Of a stretch of 35,271 bases of DNA, positions 26,461 to 34,772 are shown in pieces. The stretch lies in assembly GCA_029945855.1 (NCBI GenBank), contig JAQSDJ010000111.1:1-35271 (forward strand), in the 5' to 3' direction. Under the pieces are notes generated by a model. The model saw only the letters and a list, made by a program, of their open reading frames with translations. It ran no database searches and was not told the DNA's origin. The DNA comes from Lacunisphaera sp. (GTDB taxonomy: Bacteria > Verrucomicrobiota > Verrucomicrobiia > Opitutales > Opitutaceae). Within the stretch, counting starts at the first letter, position 1. Each line of letters begins with the position of its first letter. Both the position numbers and the translations under genes were made by a program.

Positions 26461-26631
26461 ACTCCGTCGCCAGCCGCCCGCATGCCGTCCTGCCGCCCAA
26501 TCTCCCGCCCCCGCGGGCCGGCAACGCCAGGCCGCGAGCGCCGGCCTTCGCCATGGCGCCTTCGGCTGAAAGCCTTCCGCCCCTGAGATCGTCCCACCAT
26601 CACCGATTCTGCTTTGAAAATCATTGATGCC
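26461..26631. other. Intergenic gap before sulfatase
   Basis: The gap of 171 bases is GC-rich with no open frame that I recognise. An in-frame TTG at 26614 would extend the sulfatase by six residues, but the ATG at 26632 gives the better signal peptide. Confidence 0.4.
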
Positions 26632-28197
26632 ATGAAGCGATGGCTCCTGAACCTCACGCTGCTGACCGCGGGCTGCGGCGGCACCTACGCCGCGGGCACC
26701 GCGCGCCCGAACATCCTCTTTGCGATCGCCGACGACTGGGGCCTGCACGCGGGCGTCTACGGCACGCGCTGGGTGAAAACGCCCGCCTTCGACCGCATCG
26801 CCCGTGAAGGCTTGCTCTTCCAGAACGCCTACACGCCGATGGCGAAATGCGCGCCCTCGCGGGCGATCGTGCTCACCGGACGCCATCTCTGGCAAAACGA
26901 GGAAGCCGGCAACCACCTGGCCTATTTTCCCCAGAAATTCAAAAGCTGGCCGGAAGTGCTGATGGAGAAAGGCTGGCACATGGGCATGACCGGCAAAGGG
27001 TGGGGCCCGGGTATTGCCAACGACGCTTCCGGGAAACCGCGGCTCATCACGGGCAAATCATTCAATCAACGCAAGACCGCGACGCCCGCCCAGGCGATGA
27101 GCAACACGGACTACGCCGGGAACTTCCAGGACTTCCTCGACGCCGCGCCGAAGGATGCCCCCTGGTGCTTCTGGTACGGCGCCCACGAGCCGCACCGCGA
27201 ATACGAATACCAGGTGGGGGTGAACAAGGGCGGCAAGCAGCTCGCGGACATCGACCGCGTGCCGGCGTATTGGCCCGATAATGCGACTGTGCGCCATGAC
27301 ATGCTCGATTACGCCTTCGAGGTCGAATATGCGGACCGCCACCTCGGCCGCATGATGGCCGAGTTGGAGCGACGCGGCCTGCTCGAGAACACGATCATCA
27401 TCGTGACCAGTGACCACGGGATGCCTTTCCCGCGCGTGAAGGGTTACGCCTACCATGACTCCAACCACGTCCCGCTCGCCATCCGCTGGCCGCGCGGCAT
27501 GAAAGCCCCTGGTCGCGCCATCGAGGACTTTGTGGATTTCACGGATATCGCCCCCACGATTCTGGACTACGCCGGCATTGCCGCGAAGGACAGCGGCATG
27601 ATGCCCCACACCGGGAAAAGCTGGCGGCCAATTATCGATAGCACGAAGGGTGGCCGCGTCTTGCCCGAGCGAGACCACGTGCTCATCGGCAAGGAACGCA
27701 ATGACGTCGGTCGTCCGCACAACTGGGGTTATCCCATTCGCGGCATCGTCACGGCGGACCATGTCTATCTCCACAACTACGAGCCAACCCGCTGGCCGGC
27801 CGGGAATCCAGAAACCGGCTATCTCGACACCGATGGCAGCCCCACCAAGTCGCTCATCCTCGATCTCGGCCGCGCCAACCGGGCCGATCGCTACTGGCAG
27901 CTCAACTTCGGGATGCGCCCCGCCGACGAACTGTATGATCTTCGCACCGACCGCGACTGCGTGCGCAACCTCGCCCCCGACTCGGCGCACGCCAAGTCGA
28001 TGGCGGCCCTGCGTCAACGCATGGAGACGATGCTCAGGGCCCAGGGGGACCCGCGCATGGAGGGGTGCGGTGAAATCTTCGACCGGTATAAGCCCACCAA
28101 GGGCGATGGTCTCTTCGAACAGGTCATGCGGGGGGAAAAGGTCGAAACCGGCTGGGTCAACCCGACCGATTTCGAGCCGCAGCCGATCAAGCCGTGA
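26632..28197 (+). CDS. Exported S1-family sulfatase (formylglycine type)
   Basis: The protein has 521 residues. It starts with a hydrophobic export signal ([15 protein letters not shown]); Cys15 after TAG could make it a lipoprotein, though the lipobox is weak. [13 protein letters not shown] gives the metal ligands Asp34 and Asp35. Cys73 in [13 protein letters not shown] is the C-x-P-S-R residue that is converted to formylglycine. [15 protein letters not shown] supplies the second metal-binding Asp-His pair. Such enzymes remove sulfate esters from carbohydrates outside the cytoplasm, so the glycan attacked is probably sulfated. Cys-type activation needs a maturation enzyme, which is not in this window. 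The linkage attacked cannot be told from sequence. Confidence 0.93.
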   Translation: MKRWLLNLTLLTAGCGGTYAAGTARPNILFAIADDWGLHAGVYGTRWVKTPAFDRIAREGLLFQNAYTPMAKCAPSRAIVLTGRHLWQNEEAGNHLAYFPQKFKSWPEVLMEKGWHMGMTGKGWGPGIANDASGKPRLITGKSFNQRKTATPAQAMSNTDYAGNFQDFLDAAPKDAPWCFWYGAHEPHREYEYQVGVNKGGKQLADIDRVPAYWPDNATVRHDMLDYAFEVEYADRHLGRMMAELERRGLLENTIIIVTSDHGMPFPRVKGYAYHDSNHVPLAIRWPRGMKAPGRAIEDFVDFTDIAPTILDYAGIAAKDSGMMPHTGKSWRPIIDSTKGGRVLPERDHVLIGKERNDVGRPHNWGYPIRGIVTADHVYLHNYEPTRWPAGNPETGYLDTDGSPTKSLILDLGRANRADRYWQLNFGMRPADELYDLRTDRDCVRNLAPDSAHAKSMAALRQRMETMLRAQGDPRMEGCGEIFDRYKPTKGDGLFEQVMRGEKVETGWVNPTDFEPQPIKP

Positions 28198-28228
28198 AAA
28201 CCTTGCCCGCCTTTTGCCCCCTGATTGC

Positions 28229-28381
28229 ATGCAGCTGCCGAGGACAGCCAATGAACCCACGGCGCCAATCACGGCCGCTTTCCCTGGCCGGATCATCTGG
28301 CGACACAATGGCAAGGTGGATGGCGCCGAGCTTCGCGCCAAGGTCCTCGAAATCATGGGGCGGTATTATGTGCCGAAGTGA
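28229..28381 (+). pseudogene. Redoxin/TlpA-like C-terminal fragment
   Basis: A 50-codon open frame starts at the ATG at 28229 and ends 3 bases before the DUF1080 gene. Its second half (PGRIIWRHNGKVDGAELR, then KVLEIMGRYYVPK) resembles the final strand and helix of redoxin-domain proteins, where a GRIVWRHxG strand is followed by an ELR helix. The thioredoxin core and CxxC motif are absent. I read it as the remnant of a deleted gene, or possibly a small expressed peptide. The match is by eye and short. Confidence 0.4.
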
Positions 28382-28384
28382 ACG

Positions 28385-29194
28385 ATGAACATGAACCAGA
28401 CATTGCTCGCCCTGGGACTGCTGGGCGCCATGGCCCGCGTGGGGCTTGCGGCAGAGAGCGGCTGGGTTTCCCTCTTTAACGGGAAGGATCTTGCCGGCTG
28501 GACCGTCCGCTGCCCGCCGGAGGCCCAGGGCAAGATCTTCTGGCGGGCGGACGCCGGCACGATCCTGTGCGATTCGCTCGGCCGCCCGGACCACCCCTAT
28601 GTCTGGCTCGTCAGCGACCAGGAATATGGCGATTTTGAGCTCCGGCTGCAGTTCCAGGCTTACGCCGATTCGCCCGGCAACAGCGGGATACAGTTCCGCA
28701 GCCGTTTCGATGCGGCCGACCAGGGGGGCTGGATGAACGGGCCGCAGGTGGACATTCATCCGCCGGCGAAGCAACAGTGGCGCACCGGGCTGATTTACGA
28801 CGAGACGCGCGGTGAGCAGCGCTGGGTCTGCCCCAGCCTGCCGGACTGGAAAATTGGCGCGGAATTTGGGCGGGTCGGCCGGGTGTTCAAGTATGCCGGC
28901 GACGGTGACGGCTGGAACGACCTGACGATCATCGCCCGGGGAACGCACGTCAAAACCGTCGTCAACGGCGTGGTCTGTGCGGAGTGGGACGGCACGGGCG
29001 TTTTGGACAATGCGGCACACCGCGCCAGGAACGTGGGACGCACCGGTCATTTTGCATTGCAGCTGCACGCGAAGGATCAGTTGCGCATCCGGTTCAAGGA
29101 TGTTTTTGTACGGGAACTGGACGCCGCGAGTACCCCGGAGTCCCGGCCTTCCGCCCCGCGTTCTCGACCGCCACCAAGTTCGGTCAACAAGTGA
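28385..29194 (+). CDS. Exported DUF1080 (3-keto-disaccharide hydrolase fold) protein
   Basis: The protein has 269 residues with a signal peptide (NQTLLALGLLGAMARVGLAA); a second ATG at 28391 is possible. The family opening motif SLFNGKDLAGWTV is at 29-41 and the NSGIQFRSR motif starts at residue 99. QVDIHPP and HFALQLHAKDQLRIRFKDVFV follow, as usual in this jelly-roll, LamG-like domain. DUF1080 proteins are widespread in Verrucomicrobiota and Planctomycetota, and some hydrolyse 3-keto-glycosides. Next to a Tat-exported oxidoreductase, a role in cleaving oxidised sugar intermediates is plausible, but a purely carbohydrate-binding role is not excluded. Confidence 0.85.
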   Translation: MNMNQTLLALGLLGAMARVGLAAESGWVSLFNGKDLAGWTVRCPPEAQGKIFWRADAGTILCDSLGRPDHPYVWLVSDQEYGDFELRLQFQAYADSPGNSGIQFRSRFDAADQGGWMNGPQVDIHPPAKQQWRTGLIYDETRGEQRWVCPSLPDWKIGAEFGRVGRVFKYAGDGDGWNDLTIIARGTHVKTVVNGVVCAEWDGTGVLDNAAHRARNVGRTGHFALQLHAKDQLRIRFKDVFVRELDAASTPESRPSAPRSRPPPSSVNK

Positions 29195-29229
29195 ATCAAA
29201 TTTCCAACCAGCCAACCCAGAAGACCACC

Positions 29230-30321
29230 ATGAAAACATCAGAGAACACTGCCACCAAGACCTTGAGTCGCCGGGAATTCCTCGGCACCACGCTGGCCGC
29301 CACCATGGCGCTGGCTGCCAGTTCCGCCGCCCCGACCCGTGCGCAGGAATCGGCGGGCGCGGCGGCCGCCCCGACGGGTGGCCGGCGCCCCTTGCCCTTC
29401 AATCCGCGCACCGCCGCCGCCATGCCCATGCGCAATCTCGGCCGGACCGGTTTCCGCGTGGGCATCTTCAGCCTCGGCTGCCAGGCCGCCATCGAGATCA
29501 AGGGGAATGAGAAGTTATCGGTCGAAATCATGAACCGGGCGCTGGATCTGGGGGTGAATTATTTCGACACCAGCAATGTCTACGGCGGCGGTGTGAGCGA
29601 GGAGCACGTCGGCCTGGTGGTGCGCGACCGGCGGAGTGAAGTGTTTATCGCCTCGAAAACCGGGAAGCGCGACTACGACGGCGCCATGGCGCACCTGGAC
29701 ACCAGCTTCAAGCGGATGCACACCGACCATCTTGATCTCTGGCAGATTCACAACCTGCAGAAGATGGCGGATGTGGACCGGTTGCTGGCGCCCGACGGGG
29801 CGTTGAAGGCCTTTCAGAAGGCCAAGTCCGAGGGGCTGGTCAGTTTCATCGGCGTGACCGGTCATTTCGAGCCGAAGGTGCTGCGCGAGATGATCCAGCG
29901 CGCCGAGCTGGACTGCATCCTGATGGCCGTGAACGCGGCGGACCGGCATTACCTCAGTTTCATCGAGCACCTGCTGCCGACCGCCTTGGAGAAGCAAATG
30001 GGCATCATCGGCATGAAAGTCGCCACCCGCGGGCGCATGCTGTCCACCTGGAAGCCGGATCCGCTGGAGCAGCAGCCGGAGCGCATGCGCACGGCCAAGC
30101 CGGGCACGATCACCATGGCCGAGTCGCTCGCCTACAATTTCACCCTGCCGCTCAGCACCAACATCGTGGGGGTGGACAACATCGCGCAGCTGGAGGAAGA
30201 CGTGAAATGCGCGGCGAACTTTGTCCCGCTGAGCGTGGAGCAGATGCTGGCCTTGGAGGAACGCACCCTGCCCATCGTCCGCCAGGGACTCTATTTCCGG
30301 CGCTGGGATCTGGGCGCCTAA
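29230..30321 (+). CDS. Tat-exported aldo/keto reductase
   Basis: The protein has 363 residues from the ATG at 29230. The upstream open frame from 28984 overlaps DUF1080 and is rejected. A twin-arginine signal (SRREFLG, Arg14 and Arg15) with a hydrophobic stretch and an APTRAQ end indicates folded export, which suits an enzyme carrying NADP. The aldo/keto reductase tetrad is complete: Asp113 and Tyr118 in YFDTSNVYGGG, Lys143 in IASKTGK and His174 in WQIHNLQ. Such enzymes reduce aldehydes or ketones of sugars. A periplasmic place beside DUF1080 suggests work on keto-sugar intermediates, which is inference. It lies 35 bases after DUF1080. Confidence 0.9.
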   Translation: MKTSENTATKTLSRREFLGTTLAATMALAASSAAPTRAQESAGAAAAPTGGRRPLPFNPRTAAAMPMRNLGRTGFRVGIFSLGCQAAIEIKGNEKLSVEIMNRALDLGVNYFDTSNVYGGGVSEEHVGLVVRDRRSEVFIASKTGKRDYDGAMAHLDTSFKRMHTDHLDLWQIHNLQKMADVDRLLAPDGALKAFQKAKSEGLVSFIGVTGHFEPKVLREMIQRAELDCILMAVNAADRHYLSFIEHLLPTALEKQMGIIGMKVATRGRMLSTWKPDPLEQQPERMRTAKPGTITMAESLAYNFTLPLSTNIVGVDNIAQLEEDVKCAANFVPLSVEQMLALEERTLPIVRQGLYFRRWDLGA

Positions 30322-30342
30322 GCCCGGGAACAGTCAAAGGAT

Positions 30343-30362
30343 CCCCGGGGCGAGCGCCGGGG
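30343..30362. terminator. Possible hairpin after the aldo/keto reductase gene
   Basis: CCCCGG at 30343-30348 can pair with CCGGGG at 30357-30362 around an eight-base loop. There is no T-tract, so it is at best a weak or factor-dependent stop. The rest of the 158-base gap to paralogue E shows nothing further. Confidence 0.2.
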
Positions 30363-30479
30363 CATTTGCACCAAGCCATGCCAGCCAACCTCATGGCCGC
30401 CATGGGTAGTGGACTGCAAAGGCAGCGCACCGCTGAAAGCCCCTTCAAAAAACGTCCCTCAAAAATTCACCCCCCATCT

Positions 30480-32699
30480 ATGAAAACCATGTGCTTAAGC
30501 CGCTGCGCCACGACCGGCTGGATGCTCTCCGCGCTCCTTGGTTTTTTCACCCCTTCATCGGCGGAGACCATCCGGCTGTACTTTGATCCGGCCACCCCGC
30601 AGATCGCCTTTGCCGTCGGCGACATCAAGGCCGCCTTGGAAAAGCGCCAGCACACGGTCCAGACCCACGACCTTACCACCCTGGCCCAAGCCGGTGCCGG
30701 CAAGAAGGTGGTCCTCGCGCTCGCCACCGACAATACCGTCGCGTCGTTGCTTGCAGCCCAAGGCGGCAAACCCGCTGCCGGCTTGGGCGAACAGGCCTAC
30801 GCCCTCCGCACCACGACCGTACCGGACTTGAGTCACTGGGTGCTGGGGGGGGACGCGAATGGCGCGATGTATGGCGGATTGCAATTGGCGGAGAACATTC
30901 AGTTCCACGACATCGGCCGCGCCTACGATGAAGAGGATGCACCTTTTCTTAAAAACCGGGGCATCAAATTCAACCTTCCTTTGGACAAGGACTCGCCGAC
31001 CTATTATTATGGCTTCAAGGGCACGGCCAACAAGCTAGCCGTCAAGGATGTCTGGGACCTCGGTTTCTGGCAGACCTGGTTCGACGAGATGGCCCGGCAT
31101 CGCTACAACGTGTTGTCGCTTTGGTCGCCGCACCCATTCACTTCGATGGTCAACATGGAGGCCGAGTATCCCGGCATTGCGATCCAAGGGGTGACCGGTT
31201 TCGATGCGGCGGGCCGGAGCGTCAAAGTGAACGATTTGTCGATCGACGAGAAAATCGCCTATTGGCGCGCCGTGATGAAGTATGGCCGCGAGCGGGGCTT
31301 CGACATCACTATCTGCAATTGGAACGTTTTCCTCTCCACCGCCGAGGGGAAGCACGGCCTCACTCACGCCACCGACAACGAAAAAACCAGGGAATATCTC
31401 CGGAAATCCGTGATCAAACTCTTCGAGACTTACCCTGAGCTGAAGGGTTTTGGCATCACGGTGGGAGAGCGAATGGGAACACTCGACCAGAACCAAAGGG
31501 AAGAATGGGCGTGGGATGCTTTCGGCCAGGGCGTGATGCAGTACGCGCAAGAGAATCCCCACCGCGACATCGTCTTCATCCATCGCCAGCACGATGGGAA
31601 CATCGACCATATCCTGAAGCACTTCGCGCAGCTCAACGAGCTGCCCAACGTGCGGATGGATCTCTCCTGCAAATATTCCGAGGCCCACGCCCATTCCACG
31701 GTCACCCCGTCGCGCTGGCACCGGACGGGGATGGAACAGGGGCTGGCCAAACACGGCATCATGTCGTGGCTGACCGTGCGGAACGACGACTTCTATTTTC
31801 TTCACTGGGCGGAGCCGCAGTTTGTGCGCGACTACATCAGCGGCTTTCCGCCGGTCGACAAGTATGTGACCGGCTTCTACATCGGAGCGGATGGCTGGGT
31901 GTTCGCCAAGGAGTTCACCAGCAAGAATACCTACTATAAGGAGCGGGATGCGCTGAGCATCCAGCGCACCTGGTATATGCAAAAGCTGTGGGGGCGGATT
32001 TCATACAACCCCAAGATCTCCGATGACTTTTTCAGGCAACACCTCGCGGCCAGGTTTCCCGAGGTGGCGACCGACCAGCTCTTTGAGGCTTGGAGCAGCG
32101 CTTCCGGCGCCATCCGGCGCGCCAACGAACAAGTCACCGGCAAGTGGCAGTTCGACGCGGACTTTTGGCCCGAGATGTGGACCGGCGACATGTGGCAGGG
32201 CAGGGAAGGCCGCCACTTCTCCATGGATGACACCAAGGAAGCGACCCCGTTTGCGGGTTCCAAACTCGCCTCTCTGCGGGAAACCGCGGAGGGAAAAGCC
32301 GGCGAAAAGGTTCCCGCCTGGGAAAATATCGAGACGATCGAGATGCTATCGACCAAGGCCCTGGCGATCCTCGCAACCTTGCAGCCCGGGGAGAATGTCG
32401 AGTTGCAACTCACCCTGAAGGATCTGACGGCCCAGGCCCATCTGGGACAATATAACGCCGGGAAGTTTCGGGCCGTCATCTACGATCTGCAGGGAGAAAA
32501 GGAAAAGGCGACGCAGGCGATGGGCCAAGCGTATGTAGCTTGGCGCCGATACACCGACCTCATGGATACGCTCTATATCGGCGCGAAGATGCAGCGGAGC
32601 CGTGACTTCACCGACTGGCACGCTTACGATAAAAATGTTCTGCAGGACTACCTCGACCTCGGCGGGCTCGCCGAGCCCGCCTGGCGCCAAAACCCATAA
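30480..32699 (+). CDS. Exported GH67-like (alpha-glucuronidase-type) protein, paralogue E
   Basis: The protein has 739 residues from the ATG at 30480, with a signal peptide ending near FFTPSSA. The frame is open upstream to 30207, but that part overlaps the aldo/keto reductase gene. Residues about 27-110 nearly match paralogue D, with no gaps over roughly 240 bases (30561-30808 against 21069-21310). The core has RGIKFNLPLDKDSP, HRYNVLSLWSPHPFTSM, CNWNVFLSTAEGKHGLT, GFGITVGERM with Glu330, CKYSEAHAHST and RNDD at 434-437. The C-terminal motif reads YNAGKFRAVIY, so the RG of the others is RA. A run of eight G lies at 30845-30852. The DUF4832 gene begins 25 bases after the stop. Confidence 0.72.
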   Translation: MKTMCLSRCATTGWMLSALLGFFTPSSAETIRLYFDPATPQIAFAVGDIKAALEKRQHTVQTHDLTTLAQAGAGKKVVLALATDNTVASLLAAQGGKPAAGLGEQAYALRTTTVPDLSHWVLGGDANGAMYGGLQLAENIQFHDIGRAYDEEDAPFLKNRGIKFNLPLDKDSPTYYYGFKGTANKLAVKDVWDLGFWQTWFDEMARHRYNVLSLWSPHPFTSMVNMEAEYPGIAIQGVTGFDAAGRSVKVNDLSIDEKIAYWRAVMKYGRERGFDITICNWNVFLSTAEGKHGLTHATDNEKTREYLRKSVIKLFETYPELKGFGITVGERMGTLDQNQREEWAWDAFGQGVMQYAQENPHRDIVFIHRQHDGNIDHILKHFAQLNELPNVRMDLSCKYSEAHAHSTVTPSRWHRTGMEQGLAKHGIMSWLTVRNDDFYFLHWAEPQFVRDYISGFPPVDKYVTGFYIGADGWVFAKEFTSKNTYYKERDALSIQRTWYMQKLWGRISYNPKISDDFFRQHLAARFPEVATDQLFEAWSSASGAIRRANEQVTGKWQFDADFWPEMWTGDMWQGREGRHFSMDDTKEATPFAGSKLASLRETAEGKAGEKVPAWENIETIEMLSTKALAILATLQPGENVELQLTLKDLTAQAHLGQYNAGKFRAVIYDLQGEKEKATQAMGQAYVAWRRYTDLMDTLYIGAKMQRSRDFTDWHAYDKNVLQDYLDLGGLAEPAWRQNP

Positions 32700-32724
32700 C
32701 CATGAACCAACCGCAGGACAAACC

Positions 32725-34752
32725 ATGAAGCAGAGGTGCATTATATTCTACCTGGGCGTTCTCTTGGCTGCCGCCCGGGCCCAAGAGGGTCCGCCCCCGG
32801 CCATCAATGGCACCGCCGTCCGCGATGGCTGGGTCACGGTCGCGCCGGCCGAGTTCCAGGATGCGATCAACAATCCCCTCAAAGGCTTTCGCAACTACAA
32901 GGAGAACGGCTACGGGCTCCTGGAGCGCATCTACATCAAGTGGAGCGACGTCGAAGTCGGCGCGGACGATATCGTGGAGCGCATTATCGTCCACACCAAC
33001 CAGATCACCCAGATCAATGGCAAGCGCTTCGAGGACCTGAACGTCAAGATCGTGCCCCGGGTATTTCTCGACTGGAATGGAACCGCGGGCCGGCAGCACT
33101 GGCCGGCCGACCTGCACACCTTCGACTACGACAGCCCGGAATTCCAGCAGCGGCTGCGGCGCCTGGTGGCGAAGCTGGGCGAGGCGTGGGACAACGACCC
33201 GCGCATCTTTGCCGTGCAGATGGGCCTCATCGGCTACTGGGGTGAGCATCACAGTCCGGCGCCCACGGCGGCGCAGCGGCGCCTGCTGACGGAGGCTTTC
33301 CAGCAGGCTTTTAAAAACAAGCCCGTGCTGGTCCGCCACACCGACCCGGAGTTCATGCAGGCTGGCTTCGGCATCTACTACGACACCTTTGCCCACATCA
33401 GCCGCGAACCGCCCGGCGGGGCCCAGAGCCAGTTCCCCTGGCAGGCCACGCACGTGTATCCCGAAATCTGGAAGCGGGCTCCGATCGAGGGTGAGGTGGA
33501 ATACAACTGGCAGAAATCACGCGCGAGCACCTCGAAGCCGTTGGAAACCTACGGCTACACGCCCGACGAGACGATGAAATCGCCCGCTTACCGGCGCTAC
33601 ATGATCGACAAGATCCGCCGTTACCAGACGAGCTACCTCGGCTGGATCAGCAGCTATAATCACACCGACCGCGAGGTGCTGGCGGGCGCGGCCGAGCTGC
33701 AAAAAGCCTTCGGCTACCGCTTCGTGCTTGATTCGGCCAGCTACCCGCTCGCCGTCCAGCCGGGCAGGGGGATGACGGTGAAGCTTACCGTGCGAAACAC
33801 CGGCAGCGCGCCATTCTATCTCGATTGGCCGGTGGCCGTCGCGTTGCTCGATCCGGCGACGAAAAAGCCTGTTTGGTCGGCCCCGCTGGCGGGCGTGGAC
33901 ATCCGCAAATGGCTGCCCGGCCAGGATTGGGACAGCGCGGCCTTCGCCTATCGCCGCCCCGCCGTGGCGTATAAGGATGAAGGTCTGGCCACGCTGCCGG
34001 CCGACCTCAAGCCGGGGCCATACATCGTCGCTCTCGCCCTCCTCGACCGGCAGGGCGGGATGATGCCCAGCGCCCGCTTTGCGATCGAAAACTACTTCCG
34101 CGGCGGCTGGCATCCGCTGGGCTTCATCGGCGTCGGCGCGGCGCCGCAGGAGGTGGCTTTGAAAAATGTGAAGTTCGACAGCCCCGCCTTCGACGACAGC
34201 ATGCACTACAAGGTCCCGCCAAAACTCCTGGCGGTGAAGACGCCGCCCCAGCCTCAAATGAAAGCCGTGACGCCATGGACTCCTGATCCGAAGGTCGAGC
34301 TGATCAATCCCTGGCGCTACTGGACGCTCGAGGGGGCGCCCGAGGGCACCGAGAAAGAGATTCATACCGACAGCGCCTTGGCCGGCTCCGCCGGGCAGCG
34401 CGTCATCCGCGTCACCGGTGACTTCGGCCGGGGATCCAGCCTCCGCTATTCTCTGGGCAAGGGCATCAAACTCGACCCCGGCCGCTACCGCGTTGCTTTC
34501 CGCGTCCGCGGCACGCCTGGTCTATCGGTCGGTTTTGAGCTGGCCGACTCGGCCGATTTTACGTCGGCCGACGGCCCGCGCATCGTCGCGAAGAGGGAAT
34601 CGATCCCCCTGAGTGATCAATGGCAGGAGCGCAGCCTTGAGTTCGAGATCACCACCCCGTTCAAGGACCAAACCTTCCTGCGCTTCCGGCTGCCCCGCGA
34701 CGTCAAAGGCACCTTCGACCTCACCGATGCCCGGCTGAAGGTGGCGCAGTAA
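32725..34752 (+). CDS. Exported DUF4832 domain protein, putative glycoside hydrolase
   Basis: The protein has 675 residues from the ATG at 32725, which leads into a signal peptide (RCIIFYLGVLLAAARAQ). The N-terminal barrel region (NPLKGFRNYKENGYGLLERIYIKW) is of the DUF4874 kind, with IGYWGEHHSPAPT placing Glu174 where barrel hydrolases carry the acid/base. A DUF4832 domain follows (GYRFVLDSASYPLAVQPG, then LTVRNTGSAPFYLDWPVAVAL). A beta-rich domain of about 150 residues at the C-terminus is probably carbohydrate-binding. The leader and first 40 residues resemble the protein at 24730. Substrate and activity are unknown. Confidence 0.75.
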   Translation: MKQRCIIFYLGVLLAAARAQEGPPPAINGTAVRDGWVTVAPAEFQDAINNPLKGFRNYKENGYGLLERIYIKWSDVEVGADDIVERIIVHTNQITQINGKRFEDLNVKIVPRVFLDWNGTAGRQHWPADLHTFDYDSPEFQQRLRRLVAKLGEAWDNDPRIFAVQMGLIGYWGEHHSPAPTAAQRRLLTEAFQQAFKNKPVLVRHTDPEFMQAGFGIYYDTFAHISREPPGGAQSQFPWQATHVYPEIWKRAPIEGEVEYNWQKSRASTSKPLETYGYTPDETMKSPAYRRYMIDKIRRYQTSYLGWISSYNHTDREVLAGAAELQKAFGYRFVLDSASYPLAVQPGRGMTVKLTVRNTGSAPFYLDWPVAVALLDPATKKPVWSAPLAGVDIRKWLPGQDWDSAAFAYRRPAVAYKDEGLATLPADLKPGPYIVALALLDRQGGMMPSARFAIENYFRGGWHPLGFIGVGAAPQEVALKNVKFDSPAFDDSMHYKVPPKLLAVKTPPQPQMKAVTPWTPDPKVELINPWRYWTLEGAPEGTEKEIHTDSALAGSAGQRVIRVTGDFGRGSSLRYSLGKGIKLDPGRYRVAFRVRGTPGLSVGFELADSADFTSADGPRIVAKRESIPLSDQWQERSLEFEITTPFKDQTFLRFRLPRDVKGTFDLTDARLKVAQ

Positions 34753-34772
34753 CTGCCCGTGAGACACGTGAA

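Noticed and set aside
30207-30479. 5' extension of paralogue E into the aldo/keto reductase gene
   Set aside because: It overlaps a well-supported gene in another frame; D aligns with E only from the inner ATG.
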